This document shows, piece by piece, positions 16,936 through 23,841 of a stretch of 37,368 nucleotides of DNA. Source of the stretch: CAZUZS01 sp964624795 (lineage in GTDB: Bacteria > Calditrichota > Calditrichia > RBG-13-44-9). The notes under the pieces are model-generated. The model saw only the letters and a list, made by a program, of their open reading frames with translations. It ran no database searches and was not told the origin of the DNA. Within the stretch, counting starts at the first letter, position 1. Every line of letters begins with the position of its first letter. The translations under genes and the position numbers were made by a program. Location of the stretch: NCBI GenBank assembly GCA_964624795.1, contig CAZUZS010000052.1, positions 1 to 37,368 of the forward strand, given 5' to 3'.

Positions 16936-17141
16936 GCTTAAACACAAATGCGGCAGCCAGACACCAACTCGGATCTTCTCCAACCTTTCGAAGCAAATAA
17001 ATCTCTCAAAACTTTTCCTGCCCGGAAACGAGAAGCGGTCGGCTCCAGTTTCTTTCTCATTTTCTGTTTTTCTCCTGGACCGGGTAAGAATCTGTTCCGG
17101 GAATTAAAGTTAAAGGCATCATTTTATAAGCGGAGGGCATC

Positions 17142-17987
17142 ATGAGAAAGTATGTGCACCCGGAAGTCCTGGTTTCCACGGGGTGGGTCGCAGACCATCT
17201 GAACGATCCAAACGTGCGGATTGTAGAATCGGACGAGGATATTTTGCTCTACGAGACTGGCCATATTTCAGGCTCGGTAAAAATCGACTGGCAGGCAAAT
17301 TTGCAGGACCCAGTAGTCCGGGATTATATAAACAGCGACCGCTTCGCCGAACTCATGTCCAGGAAGGGAATTTCAAACGACACAACCGTTGTATTTTACG
17401 GCGATAAAAATAACTGGTGGGCCTGCTATGCGTTTTGGGCGTTCAGGATGTTTGGTCACAAGAGATGCCTGCTCATGAACGGCGGGCGTCTGAAATGGTT
17501 AGCTGAAAACCGGCCGACGGTCAGGGAAACTCCGGATTATCCGGCAACTTCTTACCGGGTAGATGAATTCAACGAGAAGAAAATTCGCGCATTCCGGGAC
17601 GAAGTGCTTCACCACATCATGGAGAACAAGCCGCTTATTGATGTTCGATCGCCGGCGGAATATGCGGGAGAATTGCTGCACATGGAAGACTATCCCCAGG
17701 AAGGTGCCCTGCGCGGCGGACATATCCCCGGTGCGCGAAATGTGCCGTGGTCCCGCGCCGCAAAGGAGGATGGAACTTTTAAATCTGCGGACGATCTGGC
17801 AAAAATTTATGAAAAGGAAGCCGGATTGAATCCAGGCGCGGATGTCATTGCCTATTGCCGGATTGGGGAGCGCTCCGCTCACACCTGGTTCGTACTCACC
17901 TATCTGCTGGGATATGAGAACGTGCGTAATTACGACGGTTCCTGGACGGAGTGGGGAAACCTTGTTCGCTCCCCAATCGAAAGATAG
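17142..17987 (+). CDS. Two-domain rhodanese (thiosulfate/3-mercaptopyruvate sulfurtransferase)
   Basis: 281 residues; GGAGG sits 5 nt before ATG. It has tandem rhodanese domains. The N-terminal one (about 5-125) is inactive, with D88 in FYGDKNNWWA at the catalytic position. The C-terminal one (about 140-280) has LIDVRSPAEYAGE, GGHIPGARNVPW and the active-site loop with C239 (CRIGERSAHTW). The CRIGERS loop is the form typical of thiosulfate sulfurtransferases rather than the CGSGVTA of mercaptopyruvate enzymes. It transfers sulfane sulfur and could feed the SUF system. It lies 206 bp after the Rrf2 gene and upstream of sufE. Confidence 0.94.
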   Translation: MRKYVHPEVLVSTGWVADHLNDPNVRIVESDEDILLYETGHISGSVKIDWQANLQDPVVRDYINSDRFAELMSRKGISNDTTVVFYGDKNNWWACYAFWAFRMFGHKRCLLMNGGRLKWLAENRPTVRETPDYPATSYRVDEFNEKKIRAFRDEVLHHIMENKPLIDVRSPAEYAGELLHMEDYPQEGALRGGHIPGARNVPWSRAAKEDGTFKSADDLAKIYEKEAGLNPGADVIAYCRIGERSAHTWFVLTYLLGYENVRNYDGSWTEWGNLVRSPIER

Positions 17988-18120
17988 CGGCTTCCGCAGG
18001 CAGGGTGCTGTTAACCAACGGCAGTGCGTTGTATGAATTGAACAGCCATTTTGCGGTATCAAGCGACTTGTGTGGAACACGGTTCAGACCGACATCTTTG
18101 ATGAATCAGAAAGTTACCAA

Positions 18121-18546
18121 ATGGGTTCAGTAATGCAAAAATTAGATGAAATTGTAAGGGATTTTCAAAGCGTAGGCGATGAATTTCGCCTCGAACTGCT
18201 GCTGGATTATGCGGAGAAACTGCCGCCGCTGCCAGACCGTTTCCAGGGGAGACGTACCCCGGTGTTAAACCGCGTCCCGGAATGCCAGACACCTGTCTAT
18301 CTTTATGTCGAAGTGGAAAATCAAAGAGTAAGGATTTATGCGGATGTCGGCCGCGAATCGCCCACCGTGCGCGGACTGGTTTCTATATTGATCAGCGCAT
18401 ATAACGGGGCTACCCCGGAGGCGGTAATGGAAGTTCCGCCGGACCTGATCCATAGATTGGGACTGACAAACAAAATCGGAATTGTCAGGATACGCGGGTT
18501 GAGCGGAATTATTTCCAAACTAAAAATGGCGGTCGCCAATGCATGA
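18121..18546 (+). CDS. sufE: SufE-family sulfur acceptor protein
   Basis: 141 residues from ATG at 18121; a second ATG at 18133 and a GTG at 18070 are also in frame and none has a strong ribosome-binding site. The family features are the start KLDEIVRDFQSVGDEFRLELLLDYAEKLPPLP, the active-site C55 in RVPECQTPVYLY, and the second half ADVGRESPTVRGLVSILISAYNGATPEAVMEVP. SufE accepts persulfide from SufS at its cysteine and stimulates desulfurase activity. Finding it 8 kb from a complete SufS-SufU pair is unusual because the two acceptors normally replace each other. It is 133 bp after the rhodanese gene. Confidence 0.93.
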   Translation: MGSVMQKLDEIVRDFQSVGDEFRLELLLDYAEKLPPLPDRFQGRRTPVLNRVPECQTPVYLYVEVENQRVRIYADVGRESPTVRGLVSILISAYNGATPEAVMEVPPDLIHRLGLTNKIGIVRIRGLSGIISKLKMAVANA

Positions 18547-18597
18547 TATGAAGCCTCTGCAATCGGCATTTAGTCAATTTGCTGGCAGGTCCAAATT

Positions 18598-19065
18598 ATG
18601 AAAAGGGGAATGAACGCTTCATCCAAAATCTTGATCTCGGTAGTTATCGCGGGATTTTCCGTCCTGCTGGTAATTTTCTTTATCTCTCAGATGGGAGCTA
18701 CCCGGCCGGATGATGTCTCGGCAGTAATAGATAATCCTCCGCCAGGTTTTAAGCTGATCGAACAAACCGGGGAGCTTGCCGGAAATCCGAATCGAGAAGT
18801 GAGCCGGAAAATTCTCTCTTACAATGCACAATTTCCCAATGAACAAAAAGTAGGGATAAAATACTCAGTCAAGGGTTCAGTGACGTATCTGCTGGTTGAT
18901 TTCAACCGTGACTACATTGAGGAACGAACGACCAATTCGAGGGGCACAAAAGTCCGCACGGTGTGGCACAGGAATGTTACCGAACGGCTTCGATATGCGG
19001 AAGAAAGCGGCAATTTCTCACCTCCCGGATTCCCACAACCAGAAAAGACCAATCTTTACCATTAG
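18598..19065 (+). CDS. Small single-pass membrane protein of unknown function
   Basis: 155 residues. One hydrophobic helix (about residues 10-31, KILISVVIAGFSVLLVIFFI) near the N-terminus would anchor a basic, soluble domain outside the cytoplasm. The soluble part has VGIKYSVKGSVTYLLVDFNRDYIEERTT, suggesting a beta-rich fold, and no cysteines. The start was chosen at 18598 because AGG lies about 9 nt upstream; the next ATG has its purine-rich stretch too close. I do not recognise the family. It follows sufE by 51 bp and may be co-transcribed, but nothing links it to Fe-S chemistry. Confidence 0.7.
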   Translation: MKRGMNASSKILISVVIAGFSVLLVIFFISQMGATRPDDVSAVIDNPPPGFKLIEQTGELAGNPNREVSRKILSYNAQFPNEQKVGIKYSVKGSVTYLLVDFNRDYIEERTTNSRGTKVRTVWHRNVTERLRYAEESGNFSPPGFPQPEKTNLYH

Positions 19066-19067
19066 CG

Positions 19068-19198
19068 AAACGTGAGAGGTCAAACGTCAAACGTGAAAAG
19101 GAAATGCAGGTAATCGGGTTTTGGAGCATTGCACGTGCAAATCGTCAATTTCCATAAATGGCAGATGACCAGTGACCATTTGACTGGAACCGTTCCAG
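19068..19198. repeat. Cluster of short repeats and palindromes between convergent genes
   Basis: AAACGT occurs three times in 19068-19094 (AAACGTGA, AAACGTC, AAACGTGA). TTGCACGTGCAA (19129-19140) is a perfect 12-bp palindrome. TGACCAG/TGACCAT (19166-19179) are tandem heptamers. CTGGAAC-C-GTTCCAG (19184-19198) is a 7-bp inverted repeat close to the end of the minus-strand gene. No T-tract follows the last hairpin. Confidence 0.55.
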
Positions 19199-19232
19199 CG
19201 CAAGCCCGGATCCGAACCGTCCCGCGAGGAGA

Positions 19233-20111
19233 TCATGTCTCAACGTTAAGAACGGCACGCGCCAGCCAGCCGATGAAAAAGGAGATGGCAGCTACTCCCA
19301 TGCTGATGAGCACCATCTCCCAGAAAAATTTCCGGAATGAAATGTCCTTCACCACCGCGACGAACTGCGAGAAAATCAGTATGATGAGGATCGCAATGGA
19401 AAGGGTTGCTGCCAGCGCGATGTAGAAGCTGGAGACAACAAAATACGGAATCACCAGCAAGATGACCGCAGCCAGGTAGGTTACGCCGGTGTAAAACGAC
19501 GCGCGAATGGGATCTTTGCTCTCCGTTTCCGATTTCTGCGAAAGGTATTCTGAGGCGGACATGGAGAGTGCGGCGGCAATGCCGGTTATCAGGCCCGCCA
19601 TCCCGATGAGCCGGGTGTTTTGCAAAGCCAGTGTAAACCCTGCCAAGGCACCGGTCAATTCCACCAGCGCATCGTTCAGCCCCAAAACCATGGAGCTGAT
19701 GTAGCCAATCTTCTCCTCGTCGATCATTGCCACCAGCAGTTGTTCGTGGTCGACTTCATCTTTCAGGATCTCGCCGGCCTCCGGAATTTGTTCCTGCATT
19801 AGTGCGTAGGTCTGCTCGGCCTTCTCTTCGCCCCTCTCCATCAGCTTGATAGCAAAGGTTAATCCGAAAAGGCGGGCAACCGCCAGGTAGAAGAATATTT
19901 TCAGCCGGTTTGGCTTTGCATCCTCGCCGGAATACTTTTTCCACTGATGATAATGCCGGAGCTCATCTTCGGCTATCCTGCGAAGGACATCACTGTTCTT
20001 CCCTTTTTCCCTCCGTGCGAGTGTGCCATAAATTTGATGCTCGGAGATTTCATTTTTTTGAAATGAAAGCAAAAGTTGTCGCATGGCAGTGTCCAAGGCG
20101 GTTAGTTCCAT
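19233..20111 (-). CDS. Rubrerythrin-VIT1 fusion iron/manganese transporter (erythrin-VIT1 family)
   Basis: 292 residues from ATG at 20111 (AAGGA 9 nt upstream); ATG at 20117 and TTG at 20120 are too close to that site. The N-terminal ferritin-like four-helix part (1-130) carries E24, E50/H53 (DELRHYH) and E119/H122 (DEVDHEQ), the paired ExxH pattern of diiron proteins. The C-terminal membrane part (135-285) is VIT1/CCC1-like: MVLGLNDALVELTGALAGF, then MSASEYLSQKSETE and three further hydrophobic helices. Such fusions are thought to move Fe2+ or Mn2+ across the membrane with the diiron part sensing or oxidising the metal. It is the iron-handling member of the Fe-S locus, though on its own transcript. 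Confidence 0.92.
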   Translation of the reverse strand: MELTALDTAMRQLLLSFQKNEISEHQIYGTLARREKGKNSDVLRRIAEDELRHYHQWKKYSGEDAKPNRLKIFFYLAVARLFGLTFAIKLMERGEEKAEQTYALMQEQIPEAGEILKDEVDHEQLLVAMIDEEKIGYISSMVLGLNDALVELTGALAGFTLALQNTRLIGMAGLITGIAAALSMSASEYLSQKSETESKDPIRASFYTGVTYLAAVILLVIPYFVVSSFYIALAATLSIAILIILIFSQFVAVVKDISFRKFFWEMVLISMGVAAISFFIGWLARAVLNVET

Positions 20112-20313
20112 TTTCATCAATCCTTTGCGCTGGTAGATTTCTTCAGGTTCAATTTTCTCAATGCGGTTTCCTGATCCATAGTTCTTCCCGCTTCAATATC
20201 CTCAATACCTTATAAAACTTTTTGTTTCACATAAATATGGTATTATATGTCCTCCAGGACGCAATCATCAGGCCGGGATTTTATTAAATCCATGATTTCT
20301 TCCTTTATGGAGC

Positions 20314-20679
20314 TCATTTTTCAGCTCCGCCTTGCTGCCGCAATTCATCCCACGTATCGTATGCCCGGCGCAGGTGCGGAATCACAATTGACCCGCCCAC
20401 TACCAGCCCGATGGACAGCGCTTCCTGCATCTCCTCGTCGCTGACCCCCTCATCGAAGCAGCGCGCAACATGGTATTTGATGCAATCATCGCAGCGCAGC
20501 ACCAGCGAGGCCACCAGCCCCAGCGTTTCCTTGAACTTTACCGGCCAGGCACCCTCCCGATAAACCTGCCCATCCAGGCTGAAAAACCGCTTGGTTTCCA
20601 AACCGGCATATTTCATCACTACATCATTCAGCCGGGCGCGCTCGGCCTGAAATTCTTCTACTGTTTCACGTTTACTCAT
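20314..20679 (-). CDS. Carboxymuconolactone decarboxylase/AhpD-like family protein
   Basis: 121 residues; AGAGGA precedes ATG by about 6 nt. It has the CMD/AhpD fold pattern: the redox-type motif C63-DD-C66 with H70 (RCDDCIKYHVARCFDEGVS) in the helix followed by SDEEMQEALSIGLVVGGSIVIPHLRRAYDTW. The CxxC...H set is that of the AhpD-type alkylhydroperoxidase subgroup, so a peroxide- or thiol-redox role is plausible, but no partner AhpC is present. Its stop codon lies inside a 6-bp hairpin (GGAGCT/AGCTCC) without a T-run. It lies about 200 bp upstream of the VIT1 gene on the same strand. Confidence 0.88.
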   Translation of the reverse strand: MSKRETVEEFQAERARLNDVVMKYAGLETKRFFSLDGQVYREGAWPVKFKETLGLVASLVLRCDDCIKYHVARCFDEGVSDEEMQEALSIGLVVGGSIVIPHLRRAYDTWDELRQQGGAEK

Positions 20680-20842
20680 TTATGATCCTCTTGCCAAATT
20701 ATTTTCTTTATTCTGATTCGAAATATTATTTGCAGCCCGTCTCCAGGCGAGCCGGGGACAAACGCAAAATCAAATATAACGCGATCTGGTCTTTTCACAA
20801 AGTGCGAAAAATCGCAGAGAGCAATTTCGTGCAGTCATTCGT

Positions 20843-20871
20843 GACATCCCCCTGCCCCCTTCGAAGGGGGA
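20843..20871 (+). repeat. Dispersed palindromic repeat, copy 2
   Basis: GACATCCCCCTG followed by CCCCCTTCGAAGGGGGA; the second part is a perfect 16-bp palindrome (CCCCCTTCGAAGGGGG, 20855-20870). It belongs to the same family as the copies near 8181 and 35285. Confidence 0.7.
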
Positions 20872-20986
20872 AAGACCAATCGGGATGGTTGAATCAGGCA
20901 CCCCACCATTTCGTATTCTGCATTTCTCCGGTTATCCCGGCATCCCGGTTTCCGCCGCACCTCTCACTTGCAGAATTATTAAAAAT

Positions 20987-21015
20987 TTGACATCTTTTGT
21001 GAATTAGCTTACATT
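20987..21015 (+). promoter_or_regulatory. Promoter of the pyrroline-5-carboxylate dehydrogenase gene
   Basis: A perfect TTGACA -35 (20987-20992), an exact 17-nt spacer and a TACATT -10 (21010-21015, 4 of 6) lie 67 bp before the start codon. No operator is obvious. Confidence 0.65.
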
Positions 21016-21081
21016 GAAACCCGCAAATATTTTTGGTGTTTGAAATATATCTTAAAATAATAAGGAAAAAGGAGGTCTATC

Positions 21082-22716
21082 GTGGCAAATGCAAAATTCA
21101 ATATCCCGCTTCCACCCAATGAGCCGCTGAAAAGCTATGCGCCCGGTTCTGCGGAGCGAACGGAACTAAAAGCTAAATTAACGGAGATGCGCACCCAGGA
21201 AATTGAAATTCCGCTCATCATTGGCGGAGAAGAGATTAAGACGGGAAAAATGGGCAAGTCCGTTATGCCGCACAATCATGGAACGGTATTGGCGCAGTAC
21301 CACCAGGCGGGCGAAAAGGAAGTGAAGATGGCCATTTCCGCGGCGCTGGAGGCACGTAAAAAATGGGCAGCCATGGACTGGCAGGATCGCGCCGCAATTT
21401 TTCTGAAAGCCGCCGAATTGCTTTCCGGTTCGTGGCGAATGGTTGCCAACGCCGCCACCATGCTGGGCCAGAGCAAGAATGCTTTCCAGGCGGAAATCGA
21501 CTCCGCTGCCGAGTTGATCGATTTTTTCCGCTTCAACTCGTATTATGCGATGGAAATATTCGAGAGCCAGCCACCATACTCTCCGCTCGGCACCTGGAAC
21601 CGCATGGAATTCCGCCCGCTGGAGGGATTTGTTTTTGCAGTTACTCCTTTCAATTTCACATCCATTGCCGGCAACCTGCCGTCGTCACCGGCCCTGATGG
21701 GAAATGTTGTGCTGTGGAAACCGGCTTCCAGCGCCGTCTATTCGGCATATTATCTCATGAAGCTCTTCCAGGAGGCGGGTGTTCCGGATGGCGTCATCAA
21801 CTTCATTCCCGGCTCGGGCAGCCAGGTGGGAAATCCGGTGCTGAATTCACCTGAATTAGCCGGGATCCATTTCACCGGCAGCACGGCGACTTTCCAGGGA
21901 ATGTGGAAAACAGTAGGCGACAATATCAAGAATTACAGGTGGTATCCGCGCATTGTCGGCGAAACCGGTGGAAAAGATTTTGTATTTGCCCACAAAAGCA
22001 CCGACATCCGGGAGCTTGGCACTGCGCTCATCCGCGGAGCCTTCGAATACCAGGGGCAGAAGTGTTCTGCTGCCTCCCGCGCCTACATTCCAAAATCGCT
22101 GTGGGCGGATCTGAAGAGCTTCATGCTGAGCGAATTGAAAACCGTGAAAATGGGTGATGTAGAAGACTTCAGCAATTTCATGAATGCGGTTATCGACCGC
22201 GGCGCTTTTGCCACCATCACCAGCTACATCGATTACATAAAGAAATCCGGCGATGCCGAAATTATTCACGGCGGCGAATACGACGACAGCAAAGGCTACT
22301 TCATCGAGCCGACTATTGCGGTGACGACCGATCCTAAATTCCGCACCATGCAGGAGGAGATTTTCGGGCCGGTGCTCACACTGTATGTTTACGATGATGA
22401 CAAGTATGAAGAAACGCTGCATCTCTGCGACGAAACTTCGCCCTACGCACTGACCGGGGCAGTATTCGCCCGCGACCGCGAAGCGGCAAATCTGGCTGAC
22501 CGAATCCTGGTAAATGCGGCCGGCAATTTCTACATTAATGACAAACCAACCGGGGCGGTAGTGGGGCAGCAGCCGTTCGGCGGCGGTCGCGCCAGTGGCA
22601 CCAACGACAAAGCGGGCAGCTTCCTGAACTTGATCCGCTGGGTTACCCCGCGCACAATTAAAGAGAATTTTGTGCCGCCAAAAGATTACCGGTATCCATT
22701 TATGAAAGAGAAATAG
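21082..22716 (+). CDS. pruA: L-glutamate gamma-semialdehyde (1-pyrroline-5-carboxylate) dehydrogenase
   Basis: 544 residues from GTG at 21082, with AAGGAGG 6 nt upstream. It is an aldehyde dehydrogenase of the ALDH4 type: the long N-terminal region with NEPLKSYAPGSAER, AVTPFNFTSIAGNLPSSPALMGN (186-208), GSTATF (266-271), catalytic E294 in VGETGGKDF and nucleophile C328 in FEYQGQKCSAASR. The C-terminal FYINDKPTGAVVGQQPFGGGRASGTNDKAG is the ALDH4-type signature. It oxidises glutamate semialdehyde to glutamate with NAD+, the second step of proline degradation. No proline dehydrogenase lies next to it. It has its own promoter and terminator, so it is monocistronic. Confidence 0.95.
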   Translation: MANAKFNIPLPPNEPLKSYAPGSAERTELKAKLTEMRTQEIEIPLIIGGEEIKTGKMGKSVMPHNHGTVLAQYHQAGEKEVKMAISAALEARKKWAAMDWQDRAAIFLKAAELLSGSWRMVANAATMLGQSKNAFQAEIDSAAELIDFFRFNSYYAMEIFESQPPYSPLGTWNRMEFRPLEGFVFAVTPFNFTSIAGNLPSSPALMGNVVLWKPASSAVYSAYYLMKLFQEAGVPDGVINFIPGSGSQVGNPVLNSPELAGIHFTGSTATFQGMWKTVGDNIKNYRWYPRIVGETGGKDFVFAHKSTDIRELGTALIRGAFEYQGQKCSAASRAYIPKSLWADLKSFMLSELKTVKMGDVEDFSNFMNAVIDRGAFATITSYIDYIKKSGDAEIIHGGEYDDSKGYFIEPTIAVTTDPKFRTMQEEIFGPVLTLYVYDDDKYEETLHLCDETSPYALTGAVFARDREAANLADRILVNAAGNFYINDKPTGAVVGQQPFGGGRASGTNDKAGSFLNLIRWVTPRTIKENFVPPKDYRYPFMKEK

Positions 22717-22737
22717 AATTGGAATTACAGGAAATTC

Positions 22738-22769
22738 AAGCCCCGCCTGATTTGCCGACGGGGCTTTTT
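22738..22769 (+). terminator. Terminator of the pyrroline-5-carboxylate dehydrogenase gene
   Basis: AAGCCCCG (22738-22745) pairs with CGGGGCTT (22759-22766) around a 13-nt loop, and the stem runs into a T-run. It lies 21 bp after the stop codon. Confidence 0.88.
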
Positions 22770-22896
22770 CTTTTGGCGGAAGTATCTTACAAGTATGCCA
22801 TTAATTGCAGGCCATCATCTTAGGTAATCTAAGAAAAACGCCCCAAACAATCTGGAGGCAAAGTGTTAGAAGTAGAATTCCCTGCTAATTCTGTCT

Positions 22897-23778
22897 TTAT
22901 TTCGTGTCAGGATTTTCCCTGATAAGTCCTCGCAGAATTTCAAGATCTTCCCGGTAAGCGTCGTTGCCGCCGGGAATTTCCATGATCATGGGAATGTCCT
23001 GCAAATCGGGATCGTTGAGCAAGGCAGCAAAGGCCTCCAAACCGATTTCACCCTGCCCTACCCTGGCATGCCGATCCACCTTGCTCTGGAATTTTTTTTT
23101 GCTGTCATTGATGTGAAACGCCTTTAGTTTATCCAGCCCGATTTCCCGGTCGAACTGCGATTTGGTGTTTTGCCACTCCTCGCCGGTGCGGATATCATAA
23201 CCGGCAGTGAAAATGTGGCAGGTGTCCACACAGACCGCGATTTTCTCCCCCAGGCCCGATCTTTGAATCATGTAGTGGATCTGATCAAACGTGTAGCCCA
23301 GGTTGGTGCCCTGTCCGGCGGTGGTTTCCAGCAGGACAACAGTATTTTCCGCGCCGGACTCGTTATATGCACGCTGCAGACTGTCGGCGATTTTATCCAT
23401 ACCTTTTTCTTCCCCGGCACCAAGATGCGACCCGGGGTGCATTACCAGGTACGGCACGCGCAGGGTCTCGCAACGCTGCAGTTCCTCAACAACTGCGCCA
23501 AACGATTTCTCGAAAGTGGCGGGATTGGTCGCGCCCAAATTAATCAGGTAAGCATCGTGAACCGTCATGGGATAAACGCCGGTTTCCTCAATCGCCTCGT
23601 GAAACTTCTCCACCTCGTTGGGATCAAGTGGTTTGGATTTCCATTGCATCTGGTTTTTGCTGAAAATCTGCACCACATCGCAGCCGATCTCCGCGCCGGC
23701 ATAAATCGCGTTGTAAACGCCGCCGGCAATGGAGGTGTGCGCGCCGAGAGGTGGGCGGTTCCTGAATCTATATTCCAT
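22897..23778 (-). CDS. nfo: Endonuclease IV (AP endonuclease)
   Basis: 293 residues. The family signatures give all nine zinc-ligand positions: H74 (VHDAY), H114 (MHPGSH), E151 (LLETTAGQG), D185 and H188 (VCVDTCHIFTAGYD), H222 (FHINDSK), D235 and H237 (VDRHARVGQGEIG) and E267 (MEIPGG). It cuts DNA 5' of abasic sites in base-excision repair. It lies 63 bp after the vWA lipoprotein gene on the same strand and is probably co-transcribed with it and perhaps purL. The ribosome-binding site is poor; AAGGA is 12 nt from ATG. Confidence 0.96.
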   Translation of the reverse strand: MEYRFRNRPPLGAHTSIAGGVYNAIYAGAEIGCDVVQIFSKNQMQWKSKPLDPNEVEKFHEAIEETGVYPMTVHDAYLINLGATNPATFEKSFGAVVEELQRCETLRVPYLVMHPGSHLGAGEEKGMDKIADSLQRAYNESGAENTVVLLETTAGQGTNLGYTFDQIHYMIQRSGLGEKIAVCVDTCHIFTAGYDIRTGEEWQNTKSQFDREIGLDKLKAFHINDSKKKFQSKVDRHARVGQGEIGLEAFAALLNDPDLQDIPMIMEIPGGNDAYREDLEILRGLIRENPDTK

Positions 23779-23841
23779 TCGTGCTCAATTTCCTTTTGTA
23801 AAGTTGCCGGGCAATGTCTCAGAAGTGCACGCGCCGGGCAA

